Assembly: GCA_029718625.1 (NCBI GenBank)
Contig: CM056388.1
Location: 217,893-281,892 of the forward strand
Reading direction: 5' to 3'
Length of the DNA stretch: 64,000 bases
Source: Synaphobranchus kaupii
Lineage: Eukaryota; Chordata; Actinopteri; Anguilliformes; Synaphobranchidae
Shown piece after piece: positions 47,378 to 59,395 of the stretch. The notes under the pieces were generated by a model. It was given only the letters and a program-made list of their open reading frames with translations. It made no database searches and was not told the origin of the DNA. Position numbers and translations under genes: made by a program. Positions within the stretch are counted from its first letter, which is position 1. Every line of letters starts with the position of its first letter.

Positions 47378-49510
47378 GTTCCACCTCAGCTGAGGTGAGC
47401 AGACTATGGGCAGATTCGTTCAGCCGTCCAATCACGCCCCTCCGCCCGGCACTCACACGCCCCTTTTTTATAGCTGAGAAGCCGTTTGCGGCCATTGCAT
47501 CTGCTGCTTTCCCTTCTGTCAATCTTCCTTCCTTTCTGCCGCTTTCGCACAGTTCACTGACACAGCTGTAAACAATAATTATAATCAGAATTCAGTGCAT
47601 GGCTTGTTCGGCCTTGATTTGATACAATGGCAGAAAAATGAATGAGGAGTAAAGTTTACATTATTTAATTTATTTGGGGGGATGGAGGGTGATGAGAAAT
47701 ATACTCACAGCTACACACTCTGTATAAAACATCCAATCACAACGGTACCTGAACCAGTCATGGTACAGTGTCCCTCACAAAGCCATGAACGAGTGTATTA
47801 AGGCCTTGGGCTAAACAAAGGGCCTTATGCCCAAAAGATTAAAAGACGTGGGGGCGGGCGACTTAACTCAAGGCTCGTTCCAGGTCAAATACATTTGTCT
47901 GACATACTTTGAAGCACTGCTCTTCAAAGTGTGTCCATGAATGAGGCATTTGAGAGGGATGGAGAGGGCCAGCGAGCTAATCAAAGTGCCCTGATCTGAC
48001 CTCCGCAGGAATGCCGTGTTCTTTTCAGTCACTCCTATCAATGCCTCGTTCAATCAATGCTGTGCTTCACCGAGCTCTCACTGGTCTCTTTTATCTGGAT
48101 ACCTGGATGTATAGACACATTTTGTTATTCGCATGTAGCCTGTGCCAATATGTGCACATGCCATGAAAATTCTACAATGCAAATTCTATGTACACACACA
48201 TACACACAGTATATAACGTTTAGTTCCGACACACGTATTGTGATTGGCCGAGACGCAATCCATGAGTGCTAATATGCAGTATAACATCACTCTGACCTCG
48301 TCACTGGCCGGAATCACTCCGCGTTGTTTACATTCTAATTGTACATTGTTGGAAAAAACTATTTTTTCAGATGGAATTATAAAGGATCTATATTTGTTGG
48401 TGGAGCCAAATAAACAACAAAATCATAATCTGTTGTCTCAATCAGTTATTTGATAGATATTTCTTATTGGTTAGTAGAACTGTTGTACAAAAGCAATATC
48501 ACACTTGAGGTTGTGCTGTTATACTGTATATCAGCATGGCTGTTATTATCTTCAGCACTGCAGCCGTGTGCCTATGGCCGAATCACAGCCGTTTCCGATA
48601 CACAGCTAATTTCAATAACATGATTCAATTACTAAAGAGCTTTGACCTCCATCAGCATAGACTTAAACTCTGCAAGGTAAAATAAGAGTTGACATCTTAT
48701 GGAGTTGACAAAATGTTATTTTCTCATTTTATTGCATAGCCATATGTTTCACAGTTGCTAAGAGGCCTCTTAATGCAAGTGAAAACACACATCTTTAAAC
48801 ATACATTTTTATTTTGTTTCTATTTAGAAGGGAGATGGAGTTAGCCAGTTATGTTTGAAATAATGCTGTTCGCAATATTATTTCTTGAATTAAAAAAAAA
48901 ATAGAAAACTTAACCAGAGGACAAGTAACCTTGCTGCCTTCTGTGAAACTATGGAGTGAGACAGAGGTTCTTAGGATAGGGCTAGCCCTTTTTATGACTG
49001 AATAAATTCGATTTTTATAGAAATCTGATGGTGTTGACAAAAATCTGGAACAAAACTTTCAAGGGCGAACATTCACACTCCTATCTTATCAGTATGAATT
49101 GTTAGCTTTAGGTTTTGAAGGCTTTTAACGAAATGTTTTAGACGAAATTCCACGTCACTTGGACTAACCTCAATAGATGTAAACCTCAGATGTAAAACCC
49201 CATTTTTTTGCCACTTGTATGATGTACTGACCTTCAAATTCATCTGTGTACAGTAAGCAGTTACTTGAATAATCAATTTTAACTCTTGCATTACTAACTG
49301 CAATACTTATTATTATTTTGGAGTGCATTCTTAGAATAATATAAGTTTGGTGTGTGTGTGTGTGTGTGTGCGTGCGTGCGTGCATGCGTGCGTGTGTGAC
49401 CTATGCATTCATAAGTGTTTAATTCAGCACAAAAATCATAATAATGTGTAAATAGTTATTTCTTGCTGTCTTATCTATTCTCCTTACACCTACTGTATGT
49501 GTATGCATGG
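47378..49510. other. Non-coding sequence, nothing recognised
   Basis: A+T-rich, with a (GT)n/(GC) run at 49350-49398. No coding frame or mobile element that I can support. Confidence 0.5.
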
Positions 49511-49715
49511 GGCGGCAGTGTAGTGTAATGGGTAGGGAACTGGACTTGTAACCCAAAGGTTGCAGGTTCAATTCCCAGGTGGGACACTGCCGTTGTACCC
49601 TTGAGCAAGGTACTTCACCTGCATTGCTTCAGTATTTATCCAGCTGTGTAAATGGATAAATGTAATAAGTCGCTCTGGATAAGAGCCTCTGCTAAACACC
49701 TGTAATGTAATACTG
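49511..49715 (+). mobile_element. tRNA-derived SINE, complete
   Basis: A-box region TAGTGTAATGGGTAGGGAAC (49521-49540), B-box GGTTCAATTCC (49566-49576), body ACTGCCGTTGTACCCTTGAG, and the very common fish SINE tail TAAGTCGCTCTGGATAAGAG followed by CCTCTGCTAAACACCTGTAATG. Transcription would be by RNA polymerase III from the internal boxes. Confidence 0.9.
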
Positions 49716-50600
49716 TATATATTTTTTGGTGAAAAGGCTTTACAATTTTTCAAACCATGTTGTTCTATGTGTCACGTCACAGCAGCAGCCAACAGAGGTT
49801 AAAATAGCATACCGTATATTTGCTCATGTGAGCTTCTTCCAAAAATGTTCCCGTGGGATAAACAGGACATGGCGTGCTCTAAGGGATTTATGAGAAGTCA
49901 CGGGGGCTTGTTCTGGGTCTCTGGGTAAGCCTAGAGGCACTCAACGATGTGAAATATCTCATAATTTTAAGAAGAATAGGACACACTCTCACACGGTCTG
50001 ACATTATTGAAGAAGTAACTGTGTTCGGTAAAGTTTATAATAAAAAATTAATAAAAATTTTTATATACTTAGTAGAATGCTGCTTGCAAAACGAAGTTGG
50101 AGAAGAAAGACAAACAGAACATAAAACGCTACAAACGCAGCTAAATGCTATTTCAGAGCCGGGTACTTATTTCGCGGTACAGTAGCTCCAAGTCCCCAGG
50201 GAAATTTGCGTGGCAACAGTGTTTCTCAGCAACCAAATTAAAAGGCATTATGTCTGGTTTGAGCTTTCACTGCATTAGCGGTCCTGATCAATAATACCGA
50301 CAGCCCCATGTAATCTGAGAGGAAATGGACAGATGCTGAGGTTAACCAACACGTACAGCCATTAGCCAATGAAATACAAGATGGTTTATCTCTAATGTGA
50401 CCTCCGTCTTTAGTTGATTTAACAACTAAATTTCAATACACCCATTTTGTTTTGACATTTGATGGAGATCTTATTGGGCGACGGATTTTGTACTGTGGCC
50501 CCACACCCATGCTGGCTGTTTTATTAAGCAGAAGAACAACAGAATAGGGGTAGAACTTCCCCTCGATGGGGTCGTTAATCGGAAGCCAACGTGATATGTG
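49716..50600. other. Non-coding sequence, nothing recognised
   Basis: No repeat or gene identified. Confidence 0.5.
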
Positions 50601-50881
50601 AGATCCCATATGCAAAATGTCTGTAAAAATCATATACGATCATACATGCAAAGTTTTATAAAAATCATATATGCTGATTAGTATTATATTATATGTTTGT
50701 GTACATTTCTTATACAATCTCTCAATGTTTTTTATAGAGAGTACCATGTATGTTAGGGAACTATTTAATTTTAGTCTGAAGTGTATATGCTAGTTCTCTA
50801 GCGCATATTTATTTTATAAGATTTGTATATGGCATATGTGATTTTTGTGGGATTCTTACACCCCTTTTGCATATGGGATCT
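50601..50881. mobile_element. MITE with 17-bp perfect terminal inverted repeats
   Basis: AGATCCCATATGCAAAA at 50601-50617 is exactly mirrored at 50865-50881. The adjoining interior is also weakly inverted (AAAAATCATATAC versus GTATATGGCATATGTGATTTTT). The 281-bp, A+T-rich, non-coding body fits a MITE. I cannot assign the superfamily, and no clear target duplication is visible. Confidence 0.75.
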
Positions 50882-52280
50882 TCCTTCAACCCCAGCTCCA
50901 CTCCCAAACCCCAACCCGAAATGTGTCTCGGTGTCACTGAAGGGCGTCACCCTCCCAGTGTAGTGAGTGACAGGACACACTATTTCATTACATCATACAT
51001 TACTCAGATTACACCGTTCTCTTAATTAAAGGCTGAAGAAAAAAAGTGCCTGGCGTCCCTCCACTGACTTGCTGTTTAATGTGGAGGGAGGGGACGATGC
51101 AGGAACAACGATGACTGGACTCAACTCGTGAACAGAGGCGGAAAGTCCAGGGGTCAGGAAACAGTAGTCCTGCCATGTTTTTCTTCCCCCCGTAAACTCA
51201 GCCAGCTGATTTCACTAATTATGGTGTATTCAAGTGGCCAACTCGGGAGGATCATGCGTGATGTTTGTTGTGACGATGGTTCCCGTTCGTTAAGATACGG
51301 AAGTCTGATGGCGTTCAAATGCTCAGCGGCAAAAAAAACATGGACGCCCAAAGTAAAGCTGACGCTCGTTTGGCTGGCTTCAATTGAGAAACAATTGAGG
51401 TTGACAACAAATGCACAAGGTGAAAGACTACATACGCCACGCAACGGGTCTCTCTAGATCTAGATCACTCCATGTTTACAGATGCTCAGCTGTTTACCCT
51501 CGGTCATCTCGGGGACCTCTGGACGTGCCCGAGTTGGATGTTCCGAGGTCGTTGTCATCTGCTTGTCACCGGGGTGTCACGTTCAAATAATTTTTGCTTT
51601 TTTTTTTTTCAGAAGTCGGAAATATGGCCAAAGAATTGTTAATTCTTCAAATAAAGGCAAGTGAACAATCTCCTTTCCTTCTGTTGACGCTCATTTAATT
51701 TTCAGCGTGATATGCAGAGCGCACATACGTCCGCAAAACTAGCCGCGGCATCAGTGACGAGGATGCACTTTCATTAATTGTGGCATAACTGTAATTCAAC
51801 CCTCCCTCAATTTGGTTAATGCGGTCATGTAAATTCAGCGACCCTTCACAACAACACACGGGACATGTTTGATTATGCATTGTGTGGTGATATTCATTAT
51901 GTCCCCACACTGTGAGTCATGCCCTGTCACCACCCCCCCCCCCACAACCCACAACCCACCACCCACCACCCACCTCCCCACTCAGTACACTACAAGTGAA
52001 CCTGCCACACATGAAATACTAAAACCTCGCATAGGCAATTAATGTGATGGGCTCGTATTTGCATATACGCATCACCTCTGCCATGTCTCCTCATGTCTAA
52101 TGTCTGAGAGTGGCCATTGCAGTGAGGGGGGGCTACACACAGTCCAAAGGGTCCTTAAACACAAGCCATTGCAGTGAAGGGGGCTACACACAGTCCAAAG
52201 GGTCCTTAAACACAAGCCATTGCAGCCGTTCAGAGACAGGAGACTGTATTTATCAACATGATCACAGTGCTTCTCTACAA
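50882..52280. other. Non-coding sequence with a small tandem duplication
   Basis: At 52113-52216 a 51-53-bp segment (CCATTGCAGTGA...CTTAAACACAAG) occurs twice in tandem, with a third start at 52217. The stretch 51230-51600 contains short inverted similarities (CAACTCGGGAGG versus CCCGAGTTGG) suggesting a decayed element. No gene recognised. Confidence 0.5.
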
Positions 52281-52608
52281 GCACTGTCGCCTCACAGCAA
52301 GAGGGTCCTGGGTTCGAATCCAGGCCAGGGGCCTTTCTGTGCGGAGTTTGCATGTTCTCCCCGTGTCCATGTGGGTTTCCTCCGGGTACTCCACTTTCCT
52401 CCCATAGATCAAAGACATGCAAGTTATTGTAGACTCTATATTGCCATAGGTATGAATGTGTGAGTGAATGGTGTGTGTGCCCTGTGATGGATTGGCGACC
52501 TGTCCAGGGGGTATTCCTGCCTCTCGCCCAATGCATGCTGGGATAGGCTCCAGCCCGCACGCGACCCTGACCAGGAATACGCAGGTTAGATAATGGATGG
52601 ATGGAGGG
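52281..52608 (+). mobile_element. DANA/mermaid-like tRNA-derived SINE, 5' end lost
   Basis: GCACTGTCGCCTCACAGCAA, B-box GGTTCGAATCC (about 52311-52321), GTGCGGAGTTTGCATGTTCT, CTCCCCGTG, GGGTTTCCTCCGGGTACTCC and the tail GATGGATTGGCGACCTGTCC...GGATAGGCTCCAGCCCGCAC...TAATGGATGGATGG. This order and wording match the fish SINE group described first as DANA/mermaid. The first 20-30 bases of the tRNA part are missing. Confidence 0.9.
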
Positions 52609-53174
52609 ATGCTTCCCTACAGCTGAACTAAGAGTCTTGGCAGCATTTCGCTGTGTTATGACCTTCTAAAGTGGGTCAAACACAGGGAGAGCGATCCGAA
52701 TACCACTTGGTCTGGTCTCATAGCAGAGACATACTGTTATGAAGCAAATGAATGCTAAAATGGGAGAGCAACGAGATGCCTCGCTCCACCTTTCTGTTCT
52801 CTCCATTGTTTTTAGAGACCTTTCGACCTCATTTCCCAGAATTCCCTCTGTTTTCAGAGATTTTAATATATTTCATTCAGATATTTGTGGTGCATTTTAG
52901 CCCTCTTGCTTTCATTTTAATGTTATTTTCTCTCAGAATAACACCGCTGTGAGGGCTGCTGGGAACAGTGTGATCTGATGGCATGTTGCTATTCACCTGT
53001 CATACAGCCCAGTGCACAACAGTGGGAGACGTGTTCCTGTGTGACGTCTCCTCTCAGAAAAGCCAGAAATTCAAAGCCAAGCTTGAAAGAAAGGACACAA
53101 TTGAGTTGGAAAGATAAATTGATTCTGCGAGCCAACGTGCAGCAGCGACGGTTCCAGCCACAGGGGGGGATATA
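52609..53174. other. Non-coding spacer, nothing recognised
   Basis: A+T-rich sequence between two mobile elements. No feature supported. Confidence 0.5.
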
Positions 53175-53800
53175 CAGTTAAATTCAAAACTATTGGGACA
53201 TCAGTCGACGGTTGCTACATAGCTTTGTGCAAGTTTGTGGAACTTCTGCTGCTGAGGGGGCTAAACATATACAGTGCGGTCTGTAAGTATTTGTTGCTTT
53301 GGCTCTGTACTCCAGCACAATGGATGTTGAACTGAAACAATGAATATGAGGACAAACAGTGCAGACTGTCTGCTTTAATTTGGGGGTATTTACATCCATA
53401 TCGGGTGCTTGTGTAGGAATTATAGCCCTTTTTATACGTAGTCCCCACATTTGTATTGGCTGCTCGGCTGTTTCTTGGCCAGCTGTGTGTCTTTGCATTA
53501 TTAGTTCATGACAAAAGGTCTAGAGTTGATTCTAAGTGTGGAATGTGCAGTTGGGGTTTCTTGCTGTTGTCGCTCAACAAACAGAGAGTAACAGAGTCTT
53601 CCAAAATGGGGGAACTATGTACGAAAAGGGCTGTAATTCCTACAGGGATCACCCAATATGGATGGAAATACCCTAAAATTGATGCTGACCGTCCGTTCTT
53701 TAACTCATATTCTTTGATTTATTTAAAATCCATTGTGCTGCTGTACAGAGCCAAAATGACACAAATTGTGTGGCTGTTCCAATACATTTCCATTTAACCG
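53175..53800. mobile_element. Non-autonomous Tc1/mariner-type element with long inverted repeats
   Basis: TA on both sides (53173-53174, 53801-53802). Ends CAGTTAAATTC and its mirror TTTAACCG. Long imperfect arms of about 200-300 bp share TTTGGCTCTGTACTCCAGCA, CAATGGAT, GGGTATTTACATCCATAT and GTAGGAATTATAGCCC, mirrored as GGGCTGTAATTCCTAC, ATATGGATGGAAATACCC and ATCCATTGTGCTGCTGTACA. No transposase frame remains. This is an internally deleted, foldback-like derivative. Confidence 0.82.
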
Positions 53801-53824
53801 TATATGACCAACAGAATGAAAGTG

Positions 53825-54075
53825 CACGGCAAAAACCAAATTAAGCATTTTAATCTTATATTTAGACTTTAGAATCTTATTTCTGTAACTTTTTTGCTAA
53901 ATAAGACAAACTACCTGCCAGTGGGGTGAGAGTTTTACTCATTTCAAGATTTGCTAGATGGGGAAGACAATTTCACTTGTCAAGCAAAAAGTAACTTAAA
54001 ACAAGCTAATATTTTCCAGGATTTTAAGTTACATTACAAGACTAAAACACTTGTTAAGACGGACATTTTGCAGTG
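53825..54075. mobile_element. hAT-like MITE, copy B
   Basis: CACGGCAAAAA...ATTTTGCAGTG ends, with the same internal blocks as 34681-34952 (TTGCTAAATAAGAC, GTTTTACTCATTTCAAG, TTTCACTTGTCAAGC, TTACAAGACTAAAACACTTG). The two copies are clearly one family. Confidence 0.78.
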
Positions 54076-54424
54076 TAGAGCTGCCAAGAATGGAAAAGCG
54101 GCTCTTTTAGTCGGCTCTTTTCTTTATACTTTCCTCTGCTTCATATTTCATAGCACCAGCTTCTGATCGCAGAGAGAAAGTTTATCTGAGCTGGAATCCC
54201 CTTAATAAAGACCAAATTGCCAGTTTGTAAAGCCATGCATACTTAAGTCATGCTTACTTAGTACTGACTACTGAGCTCCATAAGATGAGATTTATTTAAA
54301 TAATATACCATCTGAGGAACCCTGGCACACATTCTGTGTCGCACATATACTCTCAAACAAAACAAACATTCAACACACACACCCAAAGATGTACACACAG
54401 AATAGTTTCTGTCAGACTGTATAC

Positions 54425-54596
54425 CAGTGGTCCCCAACCCTGTTGCTGGAGATCTACCGTCCTGTAGGTTTTCACTCCTAACAAAGCACACCTCATTCAA
54501 CAGCTAGAGATCTCGTTGAGCTGCTAATTAGTAGAATCAGGTGTGCCAAATTAGGGCTGAAATGAAAACCTACAGGAACTAGACCGGAGGCCACTG
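54425..54596. mobile_element. hAT-type MITE, 172 bp, with target duplication
   Basis: Ends CAGTGG...CCACTG; arms GTAGGTTTTCA and TGAAAACCTAC are mirrored near the ends. It is flanked by CTGTATAC (54417-54424) and CTCTATAC (54597-54604), 7 of 8 matching, as expected for an 8-bp hAT target duplication. Related half-copies begin each macrosatellite unit and lie near 42276. Confidence 0.82.
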
Positions 54597-55438
54597 CTCT
54601 ATACTGTCTGGCCATATGACAGCTCAGAGAAGATTCACTCCACAGAAAAATAAAACAAAAAGTTTTAATAGATAGAAGACCACGACAAATACCAATAAGT
54701 CAGTCCTGTCAGGATAAAGTTTGACCAAATGTGCCGTGACTAACTTCAAACCCTTGCTATCTCAGACTCTATTCTTTTTCTTTTGGTGAAGTACTTTTGC
54801 CCTTTAAATCAATCACTCTTGTTTTTCAGTGGAATCCAGCGGTCATATGCTTTTAAACACCTCTTCATCTCTCAATACCTTAACATCTCTATCTCCACTT
54901 CAACCTTTCACATCACATTCAGTGGTGTCTCTCTGTTAATCTGTGTTCATGTTTCACTTTTTATCAAGGCTGTCCTTCGTTTTTACTGAAAGACATCCTG
55001 GCATTTCATTATCAGCTTAACTTTGTGCGAGTTGCAACTGCCCCTTAAAAATATCTTAACTATCTTGCCATCATTTCATTAATGCAACGCAGAAAACCGC
55101 CGTTTCTACTGACACAGCTTATTATTTATTGCGATGCTGAGTTATTACTTTGCCGTGAAATATTATGCTGTTGTGATAACGTTTGTGACATAATGATAAA
55201 TTATGTGCTATTTGCCTTCAGCCAGAAAGGCCTGCCGATGTTTTCAATTTAGATTGAAATCAACATAGTGTTAACACATTGCAAACGCCTCAAAATAACT
55301 GCCTCTCTGTAGAAGGAAAGAAAGAAACCTTTTGAAGGAATTGTATCAAGTGTATTGGTGCTAATTCTGCTAAAGTTACATGTATGCTCCCAACGTTGCA
55401 CATATCTGGAAAATGGTGTAAACAATGTATTCTAAGTA
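54597..55438. other. Non-coding sequence, nothing recognised
   Basis: A+T-rich; no repeat or gene identified. Confidence 0.5.
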
Positions 55439-56275
55439 CAAACCCCAAATCCAAAAAAGTTGGGACAGTATGTAAAATGCTAATAAAAGCAGAAAGCAGT
55501 GATTTGTAAATTCGTTTTTTACATATATTTAATTGAAAACTGTACAAAGAAAAGATGTTTAATATTTTGTTTTACCATATCAACTTTATTGATTTTTGTA
55601 AATGAACGCTAATTCTGCAACACGTTCCAAAAAAGTTGGGAGAGGGGCAACATAAGACTGGGAAGGTTGTGGAATGTTCAAAAAACACCTGTTTGGAACA
55701 TTCCACAGGTAAATAGGTGAATAGGTAACAGGTGATGCTGGGTATAAAAGGAGCATCCACGAAGGCACGGGCGTTTACGAGCAAGGATAGGTCAAGGTTT
55801 GCCATTTTGCGAAAAACTGCGTGAGCGAATAGTCCAACAGTTTAAGAACAACGTTTCTCAACGCACGATTGTAAGGAATTTAGGGATTTCACCATCTACA
55901 GTCCATAATATTATTAAAAGATTCAGAGAATCTGGAGAAATCTCCGTGCGTAAAAGGCAAGGCTGAAAACCAATATTGAATGCCCGTGACCTTTGATCCC
56001 TCAGACGGCATTGCATTAAAAACTGATATGCTTCTGTAATGAATATAACCACATGGGCTCGGGAATACTTCTCTGGGCTCGAGCTCATCTGAGATGGACT
56101 GACGCAAAGTGGAAAAGTGTGCCATGGTCTGACCTTTCAAATTGTTTTTGGAAGTAATGGACGTTGTGTTCTTCGGGCCAAAGAGGAAAAGGACCATTCC
56201 GATTGTTACCAACGCAAGGTTCAAAAGCCAGCGTCTGTCATGGTATGGGGGTGTGTTAGTGGCCATGGCATGGGT
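55439..56275 (+). mobile_element. Tc1/mariner-type transposon, decayed and 3' truncated
   Basis: Preceded by TA, it begins CAAACCCCAAATCC...AAAAAGTTGGGACAG, the start of a common fish mariner-type element. It contains a decayed transposase. A helix-turn-helix region (VRNLGISPSTVHNIIKRF, about 55870-55925) is followed by stops and frameshifts, then [13 protein letters not shown] and [14 protein letters not shown] (about 56180-56270) in another frame. The right inverted repeat is missing; sequence passes into A+T-rich repeats. Confidence 0.78.
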
Positions 56276-56573
56276 TAAATCAACAAACCATTTTCTTAAA
56301 AAAATTAATTTTCTCCAAAATATTGATAGCGTGATCTGGGAGGCATCCCTATATAATGAAATTGATTTAGATCTACATTTCAGTCAAAAAAGTATAAAAA
56401 GGAAAAATCCTAAATTTGTGATTATTATATTCAGATGCAAAAAAATGTGGTGAAATAAATGAATGAAAAATGTGTAATAATGATGAAAAACTAGAAAATC
56501 TGAAAAATATAAAAGATTATAATCTTACGTTTATGATGAAAAATCAATGTTATTATAAGACAATAGATAGATA

Positions 56574-57749
56574 CAGTTGAAGTCGGAAGTTTACATATAC
56601 TTAGGTTGAAGTCATTAAAATAATTTTTAACCACTCCACATATTTCATGTTAGAAAACTATAGTGTTGGCAAGTCAGTTAGAACATCTACTTTGTGCATG
56701 ACACAAGTAATTTTTCCAACAATTGTTTACAGACAGATTATTTCACTTTTAATTCACTATATCACAATTCCAGTGGGTCAGAAGTTTACATACACTAAGT
56801 TGACTGTGCCTTCAAATTTTTTATATTTTGTCGCATATTTTTGCATGCCATGACTTCCTGATGTCTGTGACCCAACAACATCAAAAGACTCTTGATATCT
56901 TATTTTCTGGTATTCTTACAAGCGATAATATATCTCTGCATTTGAATGGATCTCTATGGGAATTTGGGGGTGGGACTAGATTTAGCTGTAAATTATGCTG
57001 GAACAGTATGGAATACATGATTGGTAAAATGGCTGCAAGTCATCAAGGGTCTGAGGTATCAAACAAGCCTCAAACCATCACTCTGCTGCCAGATCTGCAG
57101 TAGATATGGATGGATCACTTTAAGAATTGTTTCTCCTGACAAATTTTCCTATTGAACTCTATGGAAAAATAAGTCAAGAGAAGAAACCCTTCACGTTATC
57201 CATCCATATTTACTATATTTCTGGCAGCAGAGTGATGATTTAAGGCTTGTTTGATACATCAGACCCTTGATGAGTTAGAGACATTTAGCCAACCATGTGT
57301 TTCCATACTGTTCCAGTGTTATTTACAGCTAAATCTAGTCCCACTCCCCAATTTCCATAGAGATCCATTCAAATGCAGAGACGTTATAGTATCGCTTGTA
57401 AGAGTAGCAGAAAATAAGATATCAAGAGTCTTTTGATGTTGTTGGGTCACAGACATCACAAAGTCATGGCATGCAAAGCCAAAGGATATGCGACCAAATA
57501 TAAAAAATTTAAAGGGACAGTCAACTTGGTGTATGTAAACTTCTGACCCACTGGAGTTGTGATACAATGAATTAAAAGTGAAATAATCTGTCTGTAAACA
57601 ATTGTTGGAAAAATTACTTGTGTCATGCACAAAGTAGATCCTAACTGACTTACCAACACTATAGTTTGCTAACATGAAATCTGTGGAGTGGTTAAAAATG
57701 AGTTTTAATGATTTCAACCTAAGTGTATGTAAACTTCCGACTTCAGCTG
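56574..57749. mobile_element. Foldback element with Sleeping Beauty-like Tc1 ends
   Basis: TA on both sides (56572-56573, 57750-57751). The outer about 240 bp on each side carry the double direct-repeat terminal structure of salmonid/Sleeping Beauty-type Tc1 elements: CAGTTGAAGTCGGAAGTTTA outside and GTGGGTCAGAAGTTTACATA inside. The interior has no transposase. It continues as an inverted repeat (CCCAACAACATCAAAAGACT, TTGAATGGATCTCTATGG, CATCACTCTGCTGCCAGA and their complements) almost to a loop of about 80 bp near 57117-57197. The whole 1176 bp is therefore one imperfect hairpin. Confidence 0.9.
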
Positions 57750-57849
57750 TAGATTGTCTTGCATCCAAAATATAAAAATAGGAAAATGTTAATTTTTAAA
57801 TAAAGGATGATAAAACATCTGTGTTCAACAACCATAAAATTATATTAAT

Positions 57850-58380
57850 TGATTTTATTTATAATTATTTATTTTGGCAGGGAGAGTCCCTGTGAGACCA
57901 AGGTTTCAGTCACAGGGAGCCCTGATTACAAATAAAAAATACAATAATAATAATAATAATAAATGTAAAAATGAACTAATAATAACAACAGCAATGATAA
58001 TAATAAAAATAGAAATAAAACATAAAAAACATGTGCATTCTTCAGTCATCAGGTTCCCAGCTAAGGCCATAAAACGGCTGTATGACAACGAGGGTATCTA
58101 ATTTTAGACTGCTTTGGAGATCGTTCCTGACTTTTGGGGCACTAAAACAAAATGGGATTTTACCTAGTTTGGAGGATACCCAAGGGAACTCAAGGACCAG
58201 CCAATCCTTATTGGAGGATACACAGGGGACCTCAAGGACCAGCCAATCCTGATTGGAGGATACACAGGGGACCTCAAGGACCAGCCAATCCTGATTGGAA
58301 GATACACAGGGGACCTCAAGGACCAGCCAATCCTGAGCGAGTTTGATAATTATTTCTACACCAATTTAAGAGGGACGAGA
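57850..58380. mobile_element. Dispersed repeat with internal minisatellite, class unknown
   Basis: Interrupts the A+T-rich tandem repeat. It contains GGCAGGGAGAGTCCCTGTGA, GGGAGCCCTGATTACAAATA and an (AAT)n tract, as in dispersed fish repeats, but I cannot name a family. Boundaries are approximate, set by where the flanking tandem motif stops and resumes. Confidence 0.4.
58171..58338 (+). repeat. 42-bp minisatellite, four copies
   Basis: Unit begins GGAGGATACACAGGGGACCT and ends CCAGCCAATCCTGATT. The first copy differs most; the three others are nearly identical. Confidence 0.96.
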
Positions 58381-59395
58381 GATTAAAAAAAAGGACGTTT
58401 ATGGAGTAGTGCTTTACAAACAAACAGAAGCCAGCCAGTATAAATGTCTCCATAGTACGTGACTAGTTTTTTGCGGAACTATTTCCTATGTTTTTCCTAT
58501 CGTGCGCAGAAACAGGGCAGTTTTATTAACAGGGTGTTGCTGTAAAATCATTACCTCCAAAAAGTGGAAAAACAGTTCTTTATTTTTATATTCTGATGGA
58601 TGAAAAACCATCTGTATTCAAACATTATAATAATATCAATGAATGAATATGTGTTGGTAAATATTTATCATGAAAAATCTGTTTTACCAAAGATTTGTAC
58701 GACTATATAGTCTTACGTCCAAAAAGTGGGGGAAAAAAGAAATTACAAAAATAACTTTTTATTTTCTGGTCGATCAGAAACCATCAGTATAAAACAACCA
58801 TAAGGACATTAAAGAATGACAGTGTATTTTATGATAATTATGATGAAAAATCGATCTCACCAGAAAATAAGCAAGATATTTGACAAAAAAATACATGAAT
58901 CATAAAACGTTGATTTTTATGTTCAGAAAGATGAGAAATCATCTTTAACAAACATGGTGAAAAAATTAAGGAAAATGTATTATCATTTAATGATGAGAAA
59001 ATATCTATTTCACTGGAAAATTAGAAAAATATGTAAGACTATATTCTTACGTTCAAATAATGGGGAAAAAATGCAAAAATTGTGAAACGCTGATTTTTAT
59101 ATTCTAATGGATGTGAATATACCGTATGTGCAATAAACACCCATAGTCATATTAATGAATGAAAATGTGTTTCAAGATAATTATGATGAAAAATCTTTTT
59201 CACTTGAAGTCTAGCTAAATACATAGGTCTATACTGTAACATCCAAAAAGTGCAAAAAAAAAAAAAAAAGAATCCTAAAATGTTGATTTTCATATTACGA
59301 TGGATGAGAAATCATCTTTATTCAACCTTGATAATGGTATTAATCGATTTTGGCAGAATCTGCAAAAACATCACTTTTAATGGTAATATGGAGGT

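Larger units (their letters stand above)
56276..59395 (+). repeat. Diverged A+T-rich tandem repeat, 155-190 bp period, interrupted
   Basis: A motif GATGGATGA(A/G)AAACCATCT followed by ATTCAAC recurs at about 57803, 58597, 58770, 58925, 59108 and 59300. It is usually followed by TGAATGAAAATGTGT, TAATTATGATGAAAAATC, and preceded by TCTTACGTCCAAAAAGTGG. Copies are 70-80% alike by eye. Two later insertions split the array (56574-57749 and about 57850-58380). Confidence 0.65.

Noticed and set aside
46889..47522. 187-codon minus-strand frame across the 48-bp minisatellite
   Set aside because: Alternating 48- and 49-bp units shift the frame along the array; no recognisable domain.
49511..49580. Stand-alone tRNA gene
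   Set aside because: A- and B-box-like sequences are present but the cloverleaf is not intact, and the sequence continues into a SINE body and tail.
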